A stretch of DNA of 64,000 bases from Roseburia_C sp051879315 (GCA_051879315.1 JBJELW010000090.1:1-64000); one strand, 5' to 3'. Counted from the first letter of the stretch, positions 34,742-44,805 are shown. Program-made: numbers and translations. Notes: generated by a model from the sequence alone, not told the origin.

Positions 34742-37126
34742 ATGATAAGGAAGAAAAAACATAGGCGAATTGCAGCTTTTTTTCTGGCAGTGATATTGGC
34801 AACGGCCACAGTGGCATCGGTTGAGACGCCATTGGTCTATGCAGCCACTACCATAACGGTGGGAACGGTAAATGTCAACACTTCATTGAATGTTCGCAGC
34901 GGTCCGGGAACGAACTATGGTGTTCTGGGCGTGTTAAGAAAGGATGACCAGGTGACAATCATAGGTGATCAGGACGAAGGGTGGTATCAGATTTCCTATA
35001 ATAATGGCACGGCTTATGTATCAAAAAGCTATATTACAAACGTACATACCGTGGAGGTGGATGACAGCTATGCGGAAATTCTGATTGCGTCAGGATTCCC
35101 GGCGGATTATGCTGCACTGTTATCAGTACTTCACAGCAGTTATCCCAATTGGGTATTTAAACCGGTGCGCACCGGTCTGGATTGGGAGACGGTGATTGAC
35201 AGGGAAAGCGCATTAGGAAAGAACCTTGTGCCTTCCACCAATGATGATGCACAGAAATCCACCGCCAGTGGAGCTTACAATTGGAGCACCAATACCTGGA
35301 CCGGATATGACGGCTCCAGCTGGGTGTGTGCTTCCCGGGAAATGGTGGCGTATTGCATGGACCCACGTAATTTTTTAAATGCAGCTTCCATTTTCCAATT
35401 TGCTACCAATGAATACGAGGAGTCTCAGACCACAGATGGGGTTACGACTCTTTTGACGGGCAGTTTCCTGGCTGGAAACTATACGGATGTGGATGGAACT
35501 GCAAGAAATTATCCGCAGGACTTTGTCGATATTGGCAGTGAACTGAATGTAAATCCTTATCATTTGGCATCCCGTGTTCTGCAAGAGCAGGGGATTTATG
35601 GCACCAGTGGTTCTATTTCCGGAACGGTGAACGGTTACGAGGGATATTTCAATTACTTTAATATCAATGCTTATCCGGCCAACGGGCTCACCTCTGTGCA
35701 GAATGGTCTTTTGTATGCCCAAAGCCAGGGATGGAACAGTCGCTACACTTCCCTGTACAATGGGTCAAAAACAGTGGCAGACAACTATGTGGCTAAGGGA
35801 CAGAACACCATTTATTTTGAAAAATTCAATGTGGTTAACACCACTTCCGGTCTATACAATCATCAGTATATGACAAATGTGCAGGCGGCCATCAGCGAAG
35901 GCGCAAATATGAAAAAAGCCTATACAGATGACAGTGCTGCCGTGACTTTCCTGATTCCGGTATACAATGACATGCCGGAGAAAGCTTGCAGTATGCCCAG
36001 TGGTGGCAACCCTAACAACTGGCTGAAGAGTCTGTCTGTGGAGGGCGGTATCCTTTCGCCGGGGTTTGATGGTTCTGTGACGGACTATACGTTAATTGTG
36101 GCGGAGGATGTTACTTCTGTGAATATAAATGCCCAGGCAGTGGCTGCCACATCCGTCTTATCAGGTACCGGAACGGTGCAGCTGGCTTCCGGGGATAATG
36201 CCTTTCCCGTGGTGTGTACCGCGGCCAATGGTACAACCAGAACCTACACCATTCATGTAACCGGCGACGAAAATATAAGCAACGGATCCGGCAATAACGG
36301 ACAGAATGTTGGAAATGGAAATCAGGAAAATGCCGGAGGCGATAAAGTTGTTGTTATAGATAAGAGTGGTTCGTGGAAACTGAAAAACGGCAAATGGTAT
36401 TACATATTTGATGACGGCAGTAAGACCAACGGCTTTATTTCCTATAAAGGGGATATATATTATATCAATGAGGATGGCAGCATGGCTGTCGGCTGGGTTC
36501 AGGCAGGAAATACCTGGTATTATATGGGCACAGACGGGACTGCGCAGTCCGGCTGGTTGAAATATAGTAATAAATGGTATTATCTGAAGGAATATGGAGC
36601 AGCGGCCACCGGCTGGATGCTAATCAATAATAAATGGTATTACTTTGACACTACCGGGGATGGAAAGATGTTAACGGGCTGGCAGAGTATCAATAATAAA
36701 TGGTATTATTTCGGAAGCAGTAGTGACGGGGCCATGAAGACAGGCTGGCAGAAGATCAGCAATAAATGGTATTATTTGGGCGAGCCTGGTGACGGAGCTA
36801 TGAAAACAGGCTGGCAGAAGATTGGTGACAGCTGGTATTATTTTGATACCACGGGTGATGGGAAAATGCTTTCCGGCTGGCAGAGCATTAACAATAGCTG
36901 GTACTATTTCGGAACCAGCAATGACGGAGCCATGAAGAGCGGCTGGCAGAAGGTCAGCGGGAAATGGTATTATCTGGGAGAAAAGGAAGACGGATCCATG
37001 AAGACCGGGTGGCAGTTGATTGGCGGCAAATGGTATTATATGTATGCCAACGGTACCATGGCGGCAAATACATGGATCGGGAATTATTACGTGAACAGTT
37101 CCGGAGTCTGGACCAAATCCAAATAA
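34742..37126 (+). CDS. Choline-binding-type cell wall glucosaminidase
   Basis: A 794-residue secreted autolysin. Order: signal peptide (about 1-35), an SH3-like domain (VNVNTSLNVRSGPGTNYGVLG, about 40-100), a GH73-type N-acetylglucosaminidase region (about 115-415; REMVAYCMDPRNFL, VNPYHLASRVLQEQGIYG), a cadherin-like beta sandwich (about 420-515), a Gly/Asn linker, and about eleven wall-binding repeats (GWQKISNKWYYLGEPGDGAMKTG type). It ends WIGNYYVNSSGVWTKSK. It cleaves glucosaminyl bonds in peptidoglycan while held on the wall polymer. It follows the choline-activation operon directly but has its own promoter. Confidence 0.92.
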   Translation: MIRKKKHRRIAAFFLAVILATATVASVETPLVYAATTITVGTVNVNTSLNVRSGPGTNYGVLGVLRKDDQVTIIGDQDEGWYQISYNNGTAYVSKSYITNVHTVEVDDSYAEILIASGFPADYAALLSVLHSSYPNWVFKPVRTGLDWETVIDRESALGKNLVPSTNDDAQKSTASGAYNWSTNTWTGYDGSSWVCASREMVAYCMDPRNFLNAASIFQFATNEYEESQTTDGVTTLLTGSFLAGNYTDVDGTARNYPQDFVDIGSELNVNPYHLASRVLQEQGIYGTSGSISGTVNGYEGYFNYFNINAYPANGLTSVQNGLLYAQSQGWNSRYTSLYNGSKTVADNYVAKGQNTIYFEKFNVVNTTSGLYNHQYMTNVQAAISEGANMKKAYTDDSAAVTFLIPVYNDMPEKACSMPSGGNPNNWLKSLSVEGGILSPGFDGSVTDYTLIVAEDVTSVNINAQAVAATSVLSGTGTVQLASGDNAFPVVCTAANGTTRTYTIHVTGDENISNGSGNNGQNVGNGNQENAGGDKVVVIDKSGSWKLKNGKWYYIFDDGSKTNGFISYKGDIYYINEDGSMAVGWVQAGNTWYYMGTDGTAQSGWLKYSNKWYYLKEYGAAATGWMLINNKWYYFDTTGDGKMLTGWQSINNKWYYFGSSSDGAMKTGWQKISNKWYYLGEPGDGAMKTGWQKIGDSWYYFDTTGDGKMLSGWQSINNSWYYFGTSNDGAMKSGWQKVSGKWYYLGEKEDGSMKTGWQLIGGKWYYMYANGTMAANTWIGNYYVNSSGVWTKSK

Positions 37127-37167
37127 GTGGTTGACATAGGGAAGTACAGGAAGGATAAAGAGGTTTT

Positions 37168-38985
37168 ATGAAAAAATATGTAAAAACGGCAGCATTTTTT
37201 GCTGCCCTGTTTTTGGCTGTAATTGGAACGGTGGCATACACCCAGGCGGCATCAGGAGAGTGGAAGCAGGACGATACGGGTATCTGGTACCAGTATTCCG
37301 ACGGTTCCTATCCCAAGAGCACGTGGAAAGAAATCGGGGATGAGTGGTATTATTTTAATGCTTACGGATATGTGAAAACCGGATGGTTTCAGGTGGGAAG
37401 TAACTGGTATTATGCAGACTCGGCAGGCGTGATGTTGACGGGGGCGTTGGAGTTGGATGGGGAGTCCTATATTCTGGCAGACAGTGGGGAGATGCTTACC
37501 GGCTGGCAGAAAAGCGGTGAGGAGTGGCATTATTTTTATCCCACAGCTACAGACGGGCATCCTTCAGGAGCCATGATGCAAGAGAATCCCTATGAGGAGG
37601 GCGTGGTAAAGTACGGAATCGACGTGTCCAAATGGCAGGGAGAGATTGACTGGGATCAGGCAGCAGAGTTTGGTCTGGATTTCGTTTTTGTCCGCATAGG
37701 GCATGCGGACCGGATTTTAGATCCGCAGTTTCAGGCAAATATGACAGCGCTCAATGAGAGGGAAATCCCGGCGGGCGTCTATTTTTACAGCACAGCCATT
37801 GAGCCGGTGCAGGCTTTGGCGGATGCCCAGTGGATCATCGACAATATGGCAGGATATACTGTTTCTTATCCGGTGGCCATTGATCTGGAGTCTGAAGTAC
37901 AGTCTTCCAGACTTACCAGAACCCAAATCACGGAGATTGCGGCAGTATATTGTCAGGAGCTGCGCAAGGCAGGTTACACTCCCATGATTTACTGCAATGA
38001 GGACTGGGCCAAAAACTATGTGGATTTTGCCTCATTGGGGGATGTGGATGCTTGGCTGGCACGCTACAACTATAAATACAGCACGGAGTATAAGCGGACA
38101 ATCTGGCAGTGCTCCCAAACCGGCAGGGTTACCGGAATTGACGAATACATTGATGTGGATCTGGCTTTTGTGGATTACACCGAGACGGTCACACCCCGCA
38201 CCGGAGCACAGGAAGATTATGTGAAAAGTTCCGGTGTCTGGCGGTCAGACAGCGGTGGAATCTGGTATCAGTATCTGGCAGGTGGCTATCCGAAAGACCA
38301 GTGGGAGTTAATAGACGGAATCTGGTATTGGTTTGATGCAAAAGGTTATGTTGGAACTGTCAGCGGCTGGTATGAACTGGAGGGCCAGTGGTATTTTTAC
38401 CGGGCTGACGGCACACCGGCCACCGGCTGGAATGCTGCAGGAAAAACATGGTATTACTTTGACGAGGATGGCTGCATGGTCACCGGCTGGCTTTTAGAGG
38501 ATGGCATCTGGTATTATATGGATCCGGATGGAATTATGGTTACCGGCTGGGAGCAGATCAACCAGAAGTGGTATTATTTTGACGGCAGTGGTCGTATGGT
38601 TACCGGCTGGCAGAAGATCAGTGGAAAATGGTATTACATGGATCCGGAAAACGGTGACATGGTCACCGGCTGGAGACTTATTGACGATAATTGGTATTAT
38701 TTTGATACTAAGGGAAGTGGACGGATGCTTACCGGTTGGCAGAAGATTGGTGAAGACTGGTACTATTTTGGCACCAGCAGTGATGGAGCCATGAAAACCG
38801 GTTGGCAGAAAATCAATGGAAAGTGGTATTATTTGGGCGAGCCCGGCGACGGAGCCATGAAACTGGACTGGCAGCTGATTGATGGGCAATGGTATTATTT
38901 CCGGACAACCGGAGCCATGGCCTATGATGCCTGGATTGGAAATTATTATGTGAACAATTCCGGAGCCTGGAGCAGATCCAGATAG
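37168..38985 (+). CDS. Choline-binding-type GH25 lysozyme
   Basis: A 605-residue secreted muramidase. Signal peptide (1-29), three or four wall-binding repeats, a GH25 domain at about 148-345 (YGIDVSKWQGEIDWDQA, VFVRIGHADR, the catalytic-type acids in AIDLESE, DEYIDVDLAF), then about ten more repeats ending WIGNYYVNNSGAWSRSR. Repeats on both sides of the catalytic domain are unusual; most lysozymes of this type carry them on one side. It starts 42 bases after the glucosaminidase stop with AAGAGG upstream and is probably cotranscribed. The two genes share the same C-terminal cap. Confidence 0.93.
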   Translation: MKKYVKTAAFFAALFLAVIGTVAYTQAASGEWKQDDTGIWYQYSDGSYPKSTWKEIGDEWYYFNAYGYVKTGWFQVGSNWYYADSAGVMLTGALELDGESYILADSGEMLTGWQKSGEEWHYFYPTATDGHPSGAMMQENPYEEGVVKYGIDVSKWQGEIDWDQAAEFGLDFVFVRIGHADRILDPQFQANMTALNEREIPAGVYFYSTAIEPVQALADAQWIIDNMAGYTVSYPVAIDLESEVQSSRLTRTQITEIAAVYCQELRKAGYTPMIYCNEDWAKNYVDFASLGDVDAWLARYNYKYSTEYKRTIWQCSQTGRVTGIDEYIDVDLAFVDYTETVTPRTGAQEDYVKSSGVWRSDSGGIWYQYLAGGYPKDQWELIDGIWYWFDAKGYVGTVSGWYELEGQWYFYRADGTPATGWNAAGKTWYYFDEDGCMVTGWLLEDGIWYYMDPDGIMVTGWEQINQKWYYFDGSGRMVTGWQKISGKWYYMDPENGDMVTGWRLIDDNWYYFDTKGSGRMLTGWQKIGEDWYYFGTSSDGAMKTGWQKINGKWYYLGEPGDGAMKLDWQLIDGQWYYFRTTGAMAYDAWIGNYYVNNSGAWSRSR

Positions 38986-39007
38986 TGCCATGGAGGTGGC
39001 GTAAAAA

Positions 39008-39994
39008 ATGAAACGTTTGTCAGTAATTGTTCCGGTATATAACGGAGCCGGGCGGATAAAAAGATGCATAGAAAGTCTTTGGGCACAGACTTATCAGGAA
39101 CTGGAGCTGATTATCATTGATGATGGTTCAAAGGATGAATCTTTCCGGATTTTGCAGGATATGTTGCAGAACAGTGACCGGCCTCACCCGGTGACAAGAC
39201 TGCTGCATCAGGAAAATCAAGGGGTGGCAAAGACCCGGAATAGCGGAATACTCATGGCACAGGGAGAATATGTGACCTTTGTGGACCAGGACGATTATGT
39301 GACAACCGATTACTGTGAGCGCTACATGCAGGAGGCACAGCAATGGGATGCGGACATCGTAATCGGGGGGTATGAGCGGATTTCAGATGAGGGAAAGGTC
39401 AGCCGCCGGGTTTCCCTGACACAGCAGGAGTGGTCGAAGTTTGTGATGGTGGCTCCCTGGGGACATGTGTACCGGCGGGAGTTCCTGTTGCAAAATCAAA
39501 TCGAATTTTTACACACCGGTATTGGTGAGGATATTTATTTTAATCTGGTGGCATATGCCTACACGAAGAAAATTCATATCATTCCGGATACTTCTTATCG
39601 TTGGGTGGATAATCCGGCCTCTGTGTCTAACAGCAGGCAGAACTCCATTCACGAGGGAAATGATCCTTTTGTACTGTTACAGGCTTTAAAGGAACGACTG
39701 CCGGAGGAGAATGAACTGGGAGAAGAGCAGGAAGAGTATTTTTTCCTTCGCTACATGGTCTGGTATTTCTCCTTTACAGTGCGGGGGAGCCGTCGGGAAG
39801 ATGTGGAGCGGATGTATCACCGCTTTACGCAGTGGCTGGAACAGTATTACCCGCATTACGGGAAGAATCCTAACATTCGTCCGGGCAGACCGAAGGGAGA
39901 TCCTTTTATGATCCGGATAAGTGTGTGGCTGTTTTGCATTTTGCAGCGCATGCATTTGATTCTGCCTGTGTTAAAAATGTTGTCAAAAAAATGA
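39008..39994 (+). CDS. Family 2 glycosyltransferase
   Basis: A 328-residue GT-A enzyme with SVIVPVYNGAGRIKRCIESL (residues 5-24), IDDGSKDES and the metal site FVDQDDYV (about 93-100). It probably works on a surface polymer. GGAGGTG lies 7-8 bases before the ATG, and the gene lies 22 bases after the lysozyme, so it probably shares that transcript. In the context of choline-binding hydrolases it may modify the glycan they bind or travel with, but this is only inferred from position. Confidence 0.88.
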   Translation: MKRLSVIVPVYNGAGRIKRCIESLWAQTYQELELIIIDDGSKDESFRILQDMLQNSDRPHPVTRLLHQENQGVAKTRNSGILMAQGEYVTFVDQDDYVTTDYCERYMQEAQQWDADIVIGGYERISDEGKVSRRVSLTQQEWSKFVMVAPWGHVYRREFLLQNQIEFLHTGIGEDIYFNLVAYAYTKKIHIIPDTSYRWVDNPASVSNSRQNSIHEGNDPFVLLQALKERLPEENELGEEQEEYFFLRYMVWYFSFTVRGSRREDVERMYHRFTQWLEQYYPHYGKNPNIRPGRPKGDPFMIRISVWLFCILQRMHLILPVLKMLSKK

Positions 39995-40096
39995 AATACT
40001 GACTTTCTGATGATTGTAAAAAAATCAAAATTTGCTATTTATTGGGTGAAGTTCTTTGGTAAAAAAGTAAAAAACAAGAAAAATTGACGAAACAGG

Positions 40097-40125
40097 TTTA
40101 CCAAAAGATGGAAAAGTGTTATAGT
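40097..40125 (+). promoter_or_regulatory. Promoter of the 40182 surface protein
   Basis: TTTACC (40097-40102), 17-base spacer, TATAGT (40120-40125), in a very A/T-rich stretch. Confidence 0.65.
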
Positions 40126-40181
40126 AGACTTTGTATTAGTTTAAATCTAATAAAAAATAATAAAAGGAGGACGATTAATTT

Positions 40182-41600
40182 ATGAAAAAGAAAGCATTAT
40201 TAATCGCAGCAGCAGCGGCAGCATTTGTGTTTGCAGCACCTATTACTGCAAAAGCTGCAACACCGGGCTGGAACGCAATCGATGGATATTGGTTCTATGC
40301 CGATGAAGAAGGCAACTATGAGACATCTGAGTGGGTTGACGGCGGACAGTACTATGTAGATTCCGATGGAATGATGGTATCTGACGGATCTTATTGGACA
40401 GTTACTAAGACCAAGGACGAGACTACAGGATTGACCGACTACACTTATGCTTTTTATGTATTTGACGAAAATGGTAAAGTAATTACCACACCGGGTTGGG
40501 CTCATGCAGGTGAGAACTGGTACTGGATCAATGAGAAGGGCTTTGCCGGCGTTATCTGTACTCATGAAGAGCACACCACTGAGAGTGAAGCAGGCTGGGT
40601 TCTTGATGGTGGCAAATGGTACTATGTACAGCAGGACGGACGTATGGTTACCGGCGGATACAGCGTATGTGATAATCCGGAGGCAGATTACGTGGATCGA
40701 ACCTATACAAAGTATTGGTTCAAACCCAATGGTGAGATGATCACAGGCTGGTACAATTACGATCCTACTTCTACCTATGGTGACTGGGTATACTGCGATG
40801 CAAACGGTGCAGGTCATGACGGCTGGTTATCTGATGGCAAGTGGTATTACTTAAATGATGGTGCTCTTTATACCAATGGTACCTATGTGACAGGCGATAC
40901 CCCGTCCAGCAGTGACTTTAAGGATGAGAATGGAAATGTAGATTATGATGCATACAATAAGGCATTCAATGAGTATTGTGATTCTCACAGATATTACTTT
41001 GATCCTACCGGAGCAATGGTATATGGCTGGTATCATTATGAGTATACAGACTCTTTAGGACGTTACTATGATACATGGTATTACACAGATCCTAATACCG
41101 GCGTAGCTGGTAACGGCTGGTTAAAGGATGGTGCTACATGGTATTACATCAGCGCCGGCAAGATGTTGCGTAATCAGACATTCTATGATGACGGCAATGA
41201 GCCTGAATTCAATGAAAAATATCCGAGTTATCCTGATTATTCTGACTATGAAAAAGAGGATGGAACTACTGACTCAGATGCATACAGTGCAGCATTGGAT
41301 AAGTACTATGAGGCTCGTCGTACATACGAAATTGCATACGAAAAATACGTGGAAGACTTGAAGGCATACAAGGATACCCACAACTACATCTTCGATGAGA
41401 ATGGTGCAATGGTAACCGGATGGTATTCTATTTCAGATAGCTGGGGAACAACCTGGTATTACGCAGATGCCAACGGTGTTGGATATACCGGATGGGTTAA
41501 GTCCGGCAGCGATTGGTACTACATCCAGCGTGGTGTAATGCTGACCAACCAGTATACACCGGATGGATACTATGTAGATGCTAACGGTGTTTACAGATAA
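40182..41600 (+). CDS. Secreted tyrosine- and tryptophan-rich repeat protein
   Basis: A 472-residue exported protein: signal peptide with AAAAAAFVFAAPITAKAA (about 8-25), then only degenerate wall-binding-like repeats (GW...WYY...G.M), many stretched by inserted acidic segments such as EKYPSYPDYSDYEKEDG. It has no catalytic domain. A strong AAAGGAGGA site, its own promoter and terminator, and codon use like that of the butyrate genes point to high expression. It could be a wall-coating or structural surface protein that uses the repeat fold. It is more acidic and irregular than the two enzymes before it, so choline binding is less certain. Confidence 0.8.
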   Translation: MKKKALLIAAAAAAFVFAAPITAKAATPGWNAIDGYWFYADEEGNYETSEWVDGGQYYVDSDGMMVSDGSYWTVTKTKDETTGLTDYTYAFYVFDENGKVITTPGWAHAGENWYWINEKGFAGVICTHEEHTTESEAGWVLDGGKWYYVQQDGRMVTGGYSVCDNPEADYVDRTYTKYWFKPNGEMITGWYNYDPTSTYGDWVYCDANGAGHDGWLSDGKWYYLNDGALYTNGTYVTGDTPSSSDFKDENGNVDYDAYNKAFNEYCDSHRYYFDPTGAMVYGWYHYEYTDSLGRYYDTWYYTDPNTGVAGNGWLKDGATWYYISAGKMLRNQTFYDDGNEPEFNEKYPSYPDYSDYEKEDGTTDSDAYSAALDKYYEARRTYEIAYEKYVEDLKAYKDTHNYIFDENGAMVTGWYSISDSWGTTWYYADANGVGYTGWVKSGSDWYYIQRGVMLTNQYTPDGYYVDANGVYR

Positions 41601-41637
41601 TTTAAAATGTTTGTTTCTCCCGGATCGGGAGCGGAAA

Positions 41638-41668
41638 GGGTGATATCGAAAGGTATCACCCTTTTTTT
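41638..41668 (+). terminator. Terminator after the repeat protein
   Basis: GGGTGATA / TATCACCC stem and T7. Confidence 0.9.
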
Positions 41669-41680
41669 GCACCGGAGTCT

Positions 41681-41708
41681 TTGAAATAAAAGTATTGTAT
41701 GGTATACT
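41681..41708 (+). promoter_or_regulatory. Promoter of the TPR lipoprotein gene
   Basis: TTGAAA (41681-41686), 16-base spacer, TATACT (41703-41708). Confidence 0.65.
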
Positions 41709-41740
41709 TTGTCCTGAGGTTTGTTGAAGGAGTTAATGCG

Positions 41741-42703
41741 ATGAAGAAAAAATGGATCTGTTTAACTGTCATGTCGGCGCTGCTTGTGGCACTGACCGGC
41801 TGTGGAACTGATAAAGCGCAGGAAAAAAAGGAAGCCTATCGCCAGATTGGATTTAACTGCATGGAACAGGGAGATTATCAAGGGGCGGTAGAGGCTTTTC
41901 AGAGTGCCCTGGATCAGTCTGTTGGAATCGTGGGCGAGGAGGAAATCGATACCTGTTATTATAAGGCGGCATGCTACTATATGAATGGAGACATAGAGAA
42001 TGCCATTGCCTGCTATGAGGCATTGATTACCTATGATGAGACAAATGCGGATGCCTATTATCTGCTGGGCAATCTTTACCTGGCTCAGGGAAATGCAGAA
42101 CAGGCGAAGATTTCTTACGACCATGCCATCAGTCAGGATGAGAACAATTATGAACTTTATATTGCAATCTATGAACAGGTTACCGGAGCCGGTTATCAGC
42201 AGGAGGGAGAAGAATACCTTCGAAAAGCGCTGGATCTCACCGGTAAGACGGGAGAGGATTATCTACAGCGAGGACGTATCTATCTGATACTGGGAGACTA
42301 CGATAATGCTCAGGAGCAGCTGGACGAGGCTTCCGATAAGAAGCATCCGGATGCACCGCTGTACCTGGCAGAACTGTATGAAGTGCGGGGAGAGTCCGAA
42401 AAAGCCGAGGCGCTGTATGCCAGTTACGCAGAGACTCATGAAAATGATCCGGAGGCATTGATGAAGCTTGTGGATATGAAACTTGAGACAGAAAATTATC
42501 AGGACGCAGTGGAATATCTGAATAAACTACTATCTTCAGAGGAAAAATTAGAACAGGATCAGCAGCTTCGACTGGATCTGATATATTGCTATGAGCAGAT
42601 GATGGATTTTCCTTCTGCCAGAACAGCGCTGGAAGAGTATCTGGCTCTTTACCCCGAGGATACGTCTGCACAGAGAGAGTATACATTTTTACAAACCAGA
42701 TAA
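41741..42703 (+). CDS. TPR-repeat lipoprotein
   Basis: A 320-residue lipoprotein with lipobox ALTGCG (Cys21) and about seven TPR helix pairs filling the rest (for example QGDYQGAVEAFQSAL, ADAYYLLGNLYLAQGNAEQAKISYDHAI). It is an outer-face scaffold with no enzyme motif. AAGGAG lies 9-14 bases before ATG 41741. The HAD gene follows after 12 bases, so they share an operon with the peptidase. The partner is unknown. Confidence 0.88.
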   Translation: MKKKWICLTVMSALLVALTGCGTDKAQEKKEAYRQIGFNCMEQGDYQGAVEAFQSALDQSVGIVGEEEIDTCYYKAACYYMNGDIENAIACYEALITYDETNADAYYLLGNLYLAQGNAEQAKISYDHAISQDENNYELYIAIYEQVTGAGYQQEGEEYLRKALDLTGKTGEDYLQRGRIYLILGDYDNAQEQLDEASDKKHPDAPLYLAELYEVRGESEKAEALYASYAETHENDPEALMKLVDMKLETENYQDAVEYLNKLLSSEEKLEQDQQLRLDLIYCYEQMMDFPSARTALEEYLALYPEDTSAQREYTFLQTR

Positions 42704-42715
42704 GGAGCATAACTT

Positions 42716-43552
42716 ATGTCACAACAATATGAGATGATAGTATTGGATCTGGATGGCACCCTGCTCACCAGTGAGAAAAAGATTTCACCTGCCACCAGGG
42801 AAATCCTGATCCGGTTGCAGGAGGCGGGAAAAAGAGTGGTGCTGGCATCCGGCCGTCCCACCTCGGGGATTATGAATCTTGCCCACGAACTGAAGCTGGA
42901 TATTTTTGGAAACTATGTGCTGGCCTTTAACGGTGGAAGGATTATCAATTGTGCTACAGGAGAGATCGTATACAACCGCACCATTCCAAAAGAGTTTTTG
43001 GCACCGGTGTACGAGACTATCTGTGGGCTGGGACTTCGAATCGTCACCTATGGTGACAATGAAATTATTTTGGGAAATGGCAGGGATCGCTACTGTGAAC
43101 TGGAGGGCAGGATCAACAATGTGCCCATGATAGAAGTGGATGATTTTTTACAATATGTGGATTTCCCGGTAAATAAGTGTCTTGCTGCCGGTGAACCGGA
43201 GGAGATTGCCCAGGCACAGAACGTTATGAGAGAGAGGTTTGGCTGGGAACTGAATATATTCCGGTCTGAGCCCTTTTTCCTGGAAATCATGCCTCAATCC
43301 ATCGACAAGGCACATTCACTGGGACAGTTGTTGGAGCACTTGCATATGCAGCGGGAGCAGATGATTTGCTGCGGGGATGGATTCAACGATCGTTCTATGA
43401 TTGCGTTTGCCGGACTGGGCGTGGCCATGGATAACGCACAGCCTGAGGTGAAGGAGGTGGCGGATTATGTCACTGCCTCCAATGACGAGGATGGCATTGT
43501 GCAGGTGGTTCGTCGATTTATGGAGGGAGAGGAGATACAATGGAAAAATTAA
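42716..43552 (+). CDS. HAD-IIB (Cof-type) phosphatase
   Basis: A 278-residue Cof/YidA-type phosphatase: motif I LDLDGTLLTSEKKI (residues 9-22), motif II ASGRPTSGI, lysine in SIDKAHSLGQLL and motif IV CGDGFNDRSMIAFAG. The large cap is inserted between motifs II and III, as in the family. Typical substrates are sugar phosphates or cofactor intermediates. AAGGAG lies 8-13 bases before the ATG. It overlaps the next gene by 13 bases. Confidence 0.92.
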   Translation: MSQQYEMIVLDLDGTLLTSEKKISPATREILIRLQEAGKRVVLASGRPTSGIMNLAHELKLDIFGNYVLAFNGGRIINCATGEIVYNRTIPKEFLAPVYETICGLGLRIVTYGDNEIILGNGRDRYCELEGRINNVPMIEVDDFLQYVDFPVNKCLAAGEPEEIAQAQNVMRERFGWELNIFRSEPFFLEIMPQSIDKAHSLGQLLEHLHMQREQMICCGDGFNDRSMIAFAGLGVAMDNAQPEVKEVADYVTASNDEDGIVQVVRRFMEGEEIQWKN

Positions 43553-44805
43553 TCGAGCTATTAGAGCGGGGGCTGTCACCCTTCCATGTGGTGGCACAGG
43601 TACAGAGCCGGTTGGAACAGTCCGGTTATGTGCAGCTTCCGGCTCAGGGAACGTGGAACCTTGTGCCGGGAAGAAAATACTATGTGAGTCCCTATCGCTC
43701 CATGCTGGTGGCGTTTTACATTCCTGAAAAATGGGATGGGAACACCCGGGTGAAGCTTGCAATGGCGCATACGGATTTTCCCTGTTTTAAGATCAAGCCT
43801 AATCCCTATGTGGAACGAAAGGGTTACGGACAGCTGAATGTGGAACCTTATGGTGGCATGATCAAGGAGACGTGGTTTGACCGTCCCCTGGGGATTGCCG
43901 GTAAGGTGGTTGTGCGGGGGGAGGATGCATATCATCCCAGGGTGAAACTGTTTCATAGTACCGGAGCTGTGGCATTGATTCCTTCTTTGGCACCGCACCT
44001 GAACCGGGAGACAGACAGCAAGAAGCTGGATATGCAGCAGGAGATGCTTCCGCTGATCACTATGGTGGATACGGAAACTCCGTTTTGCTGGGAATCCTAT
44101 CTGGCGGATGCTTTGGACACGGAGCGTGAGGAGATTTTGGATTACGATCTGTTTCTGACGAATCTGGATACACCGCAAAGAGTGGGGATGCAAGGGGAAT
44201 ATCTCAGTGCACCGCGCATTGACAATCTGGCTTCTGTGGCTGCTATCACGGATGCATTGGAGCAGGCCCATGACACGGAACATTTTCTGGTGGCAGGTTT
44301 CTTTGATCATGAGGAGATTGGCAGCCGTTCAAAACAGGGGGCGGACAGCACTCTTTTGTCCCGACTTTTCCAGAAAATGGCCAGATCTCTGGGCATAGAC
44401 GATATCATGATTCAGGATATGGCAACTGGAGGATTTCTCCTGTCCGTGGATGGAGCGCACGGACTGCATCCCAACTATCCTGGAAAATCAGATATCACCA
44501 ATGATCTGATTCTGGGGAAGGGATTTGCCATAAAGAGCAGTGCCAGTCAACGGTATCTTTCCGACAGTGAGTCGGTGGCGGTTTTGGAATCTTTGTGCAG
44601 GGAGCATGGGATTTTATGTCAGCGTCAGGTGAACCGTTCCGGAATGCCGGGAGGGCAGACACTGGGACCGCTGGCCGTTTCCTATCTGCCTATGGCAGGA
44701 GCCGATGTGGGGATTCCTATGCTGGCCATGCATTCCGCAAGGGAATTGATACATTTTTCTGATTATCAGGCCCTTTCGAGACTTTTGCATGTATATTTTG
44801 GCTGA
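43540..44805 (+). CDS. M18 family aminopeptidase
   Basis: A 421-residue cytosolic metallopeptidase, dinuclear and normally a dodecamer. Metal ligands appear in AMAHTDFPCFKIKP (about residues 75-88), APRIDNLASVAA (Asp, about 227), FDHEEIGSRSKQGA (Glu-Glu, about 255-268), AHGLHPNYP and the C-terminal MHSARELI. It removes acidic or other N-terminal residues from peptides. The start ATG lies inside the end of the HAD gene, which suggests coupled translation. It is probably a peptide-recycling enzyme. Confidence 0.93.
   Translation: MEKLIELLERGLSPFHVVAQVQSRLEQSGYVQLPAQGTWNLVPGRKYYVSPYRSMLVAFYIPEKWDGNTRVKLAMAHTDFPCFKIKPNPYVERKGYGQLNVEPYGGMIKETWFDRPLGIAGKVVVRGEDAYHPRVKLFHSTGAVALIPSLAPHLNRETDSKKLDMQQEMLPLITMVDTETPFCWESYLADALDTEREEILDYDLFLTNLDTPQRVGMQGEYLSAPRIDNLASVAAITDALEQAHDTEHFLVAGFFDHEEIGSRSKQGADSTLLSRLFQKMARSLGIDDIMIQDMATGGFLLSVDGAHGLHPNYPGKSDITNDLILGKGFAIKSSASQRYLSDSESVAVLESLCREHGILCQRQVNRSGMPGGQTLGPLAVSYLPMAGADVGIPMLAMHSARELIHFSDYQALSRLLHVYFG

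Noticed and set aside
36376..38945. CRISPR-like spacing of repeats in the wall-binding genes
   Set aside because: The repeats are in-frame protein repeats of about 60 bases with drift, not identical direct repeats with unique spacers.
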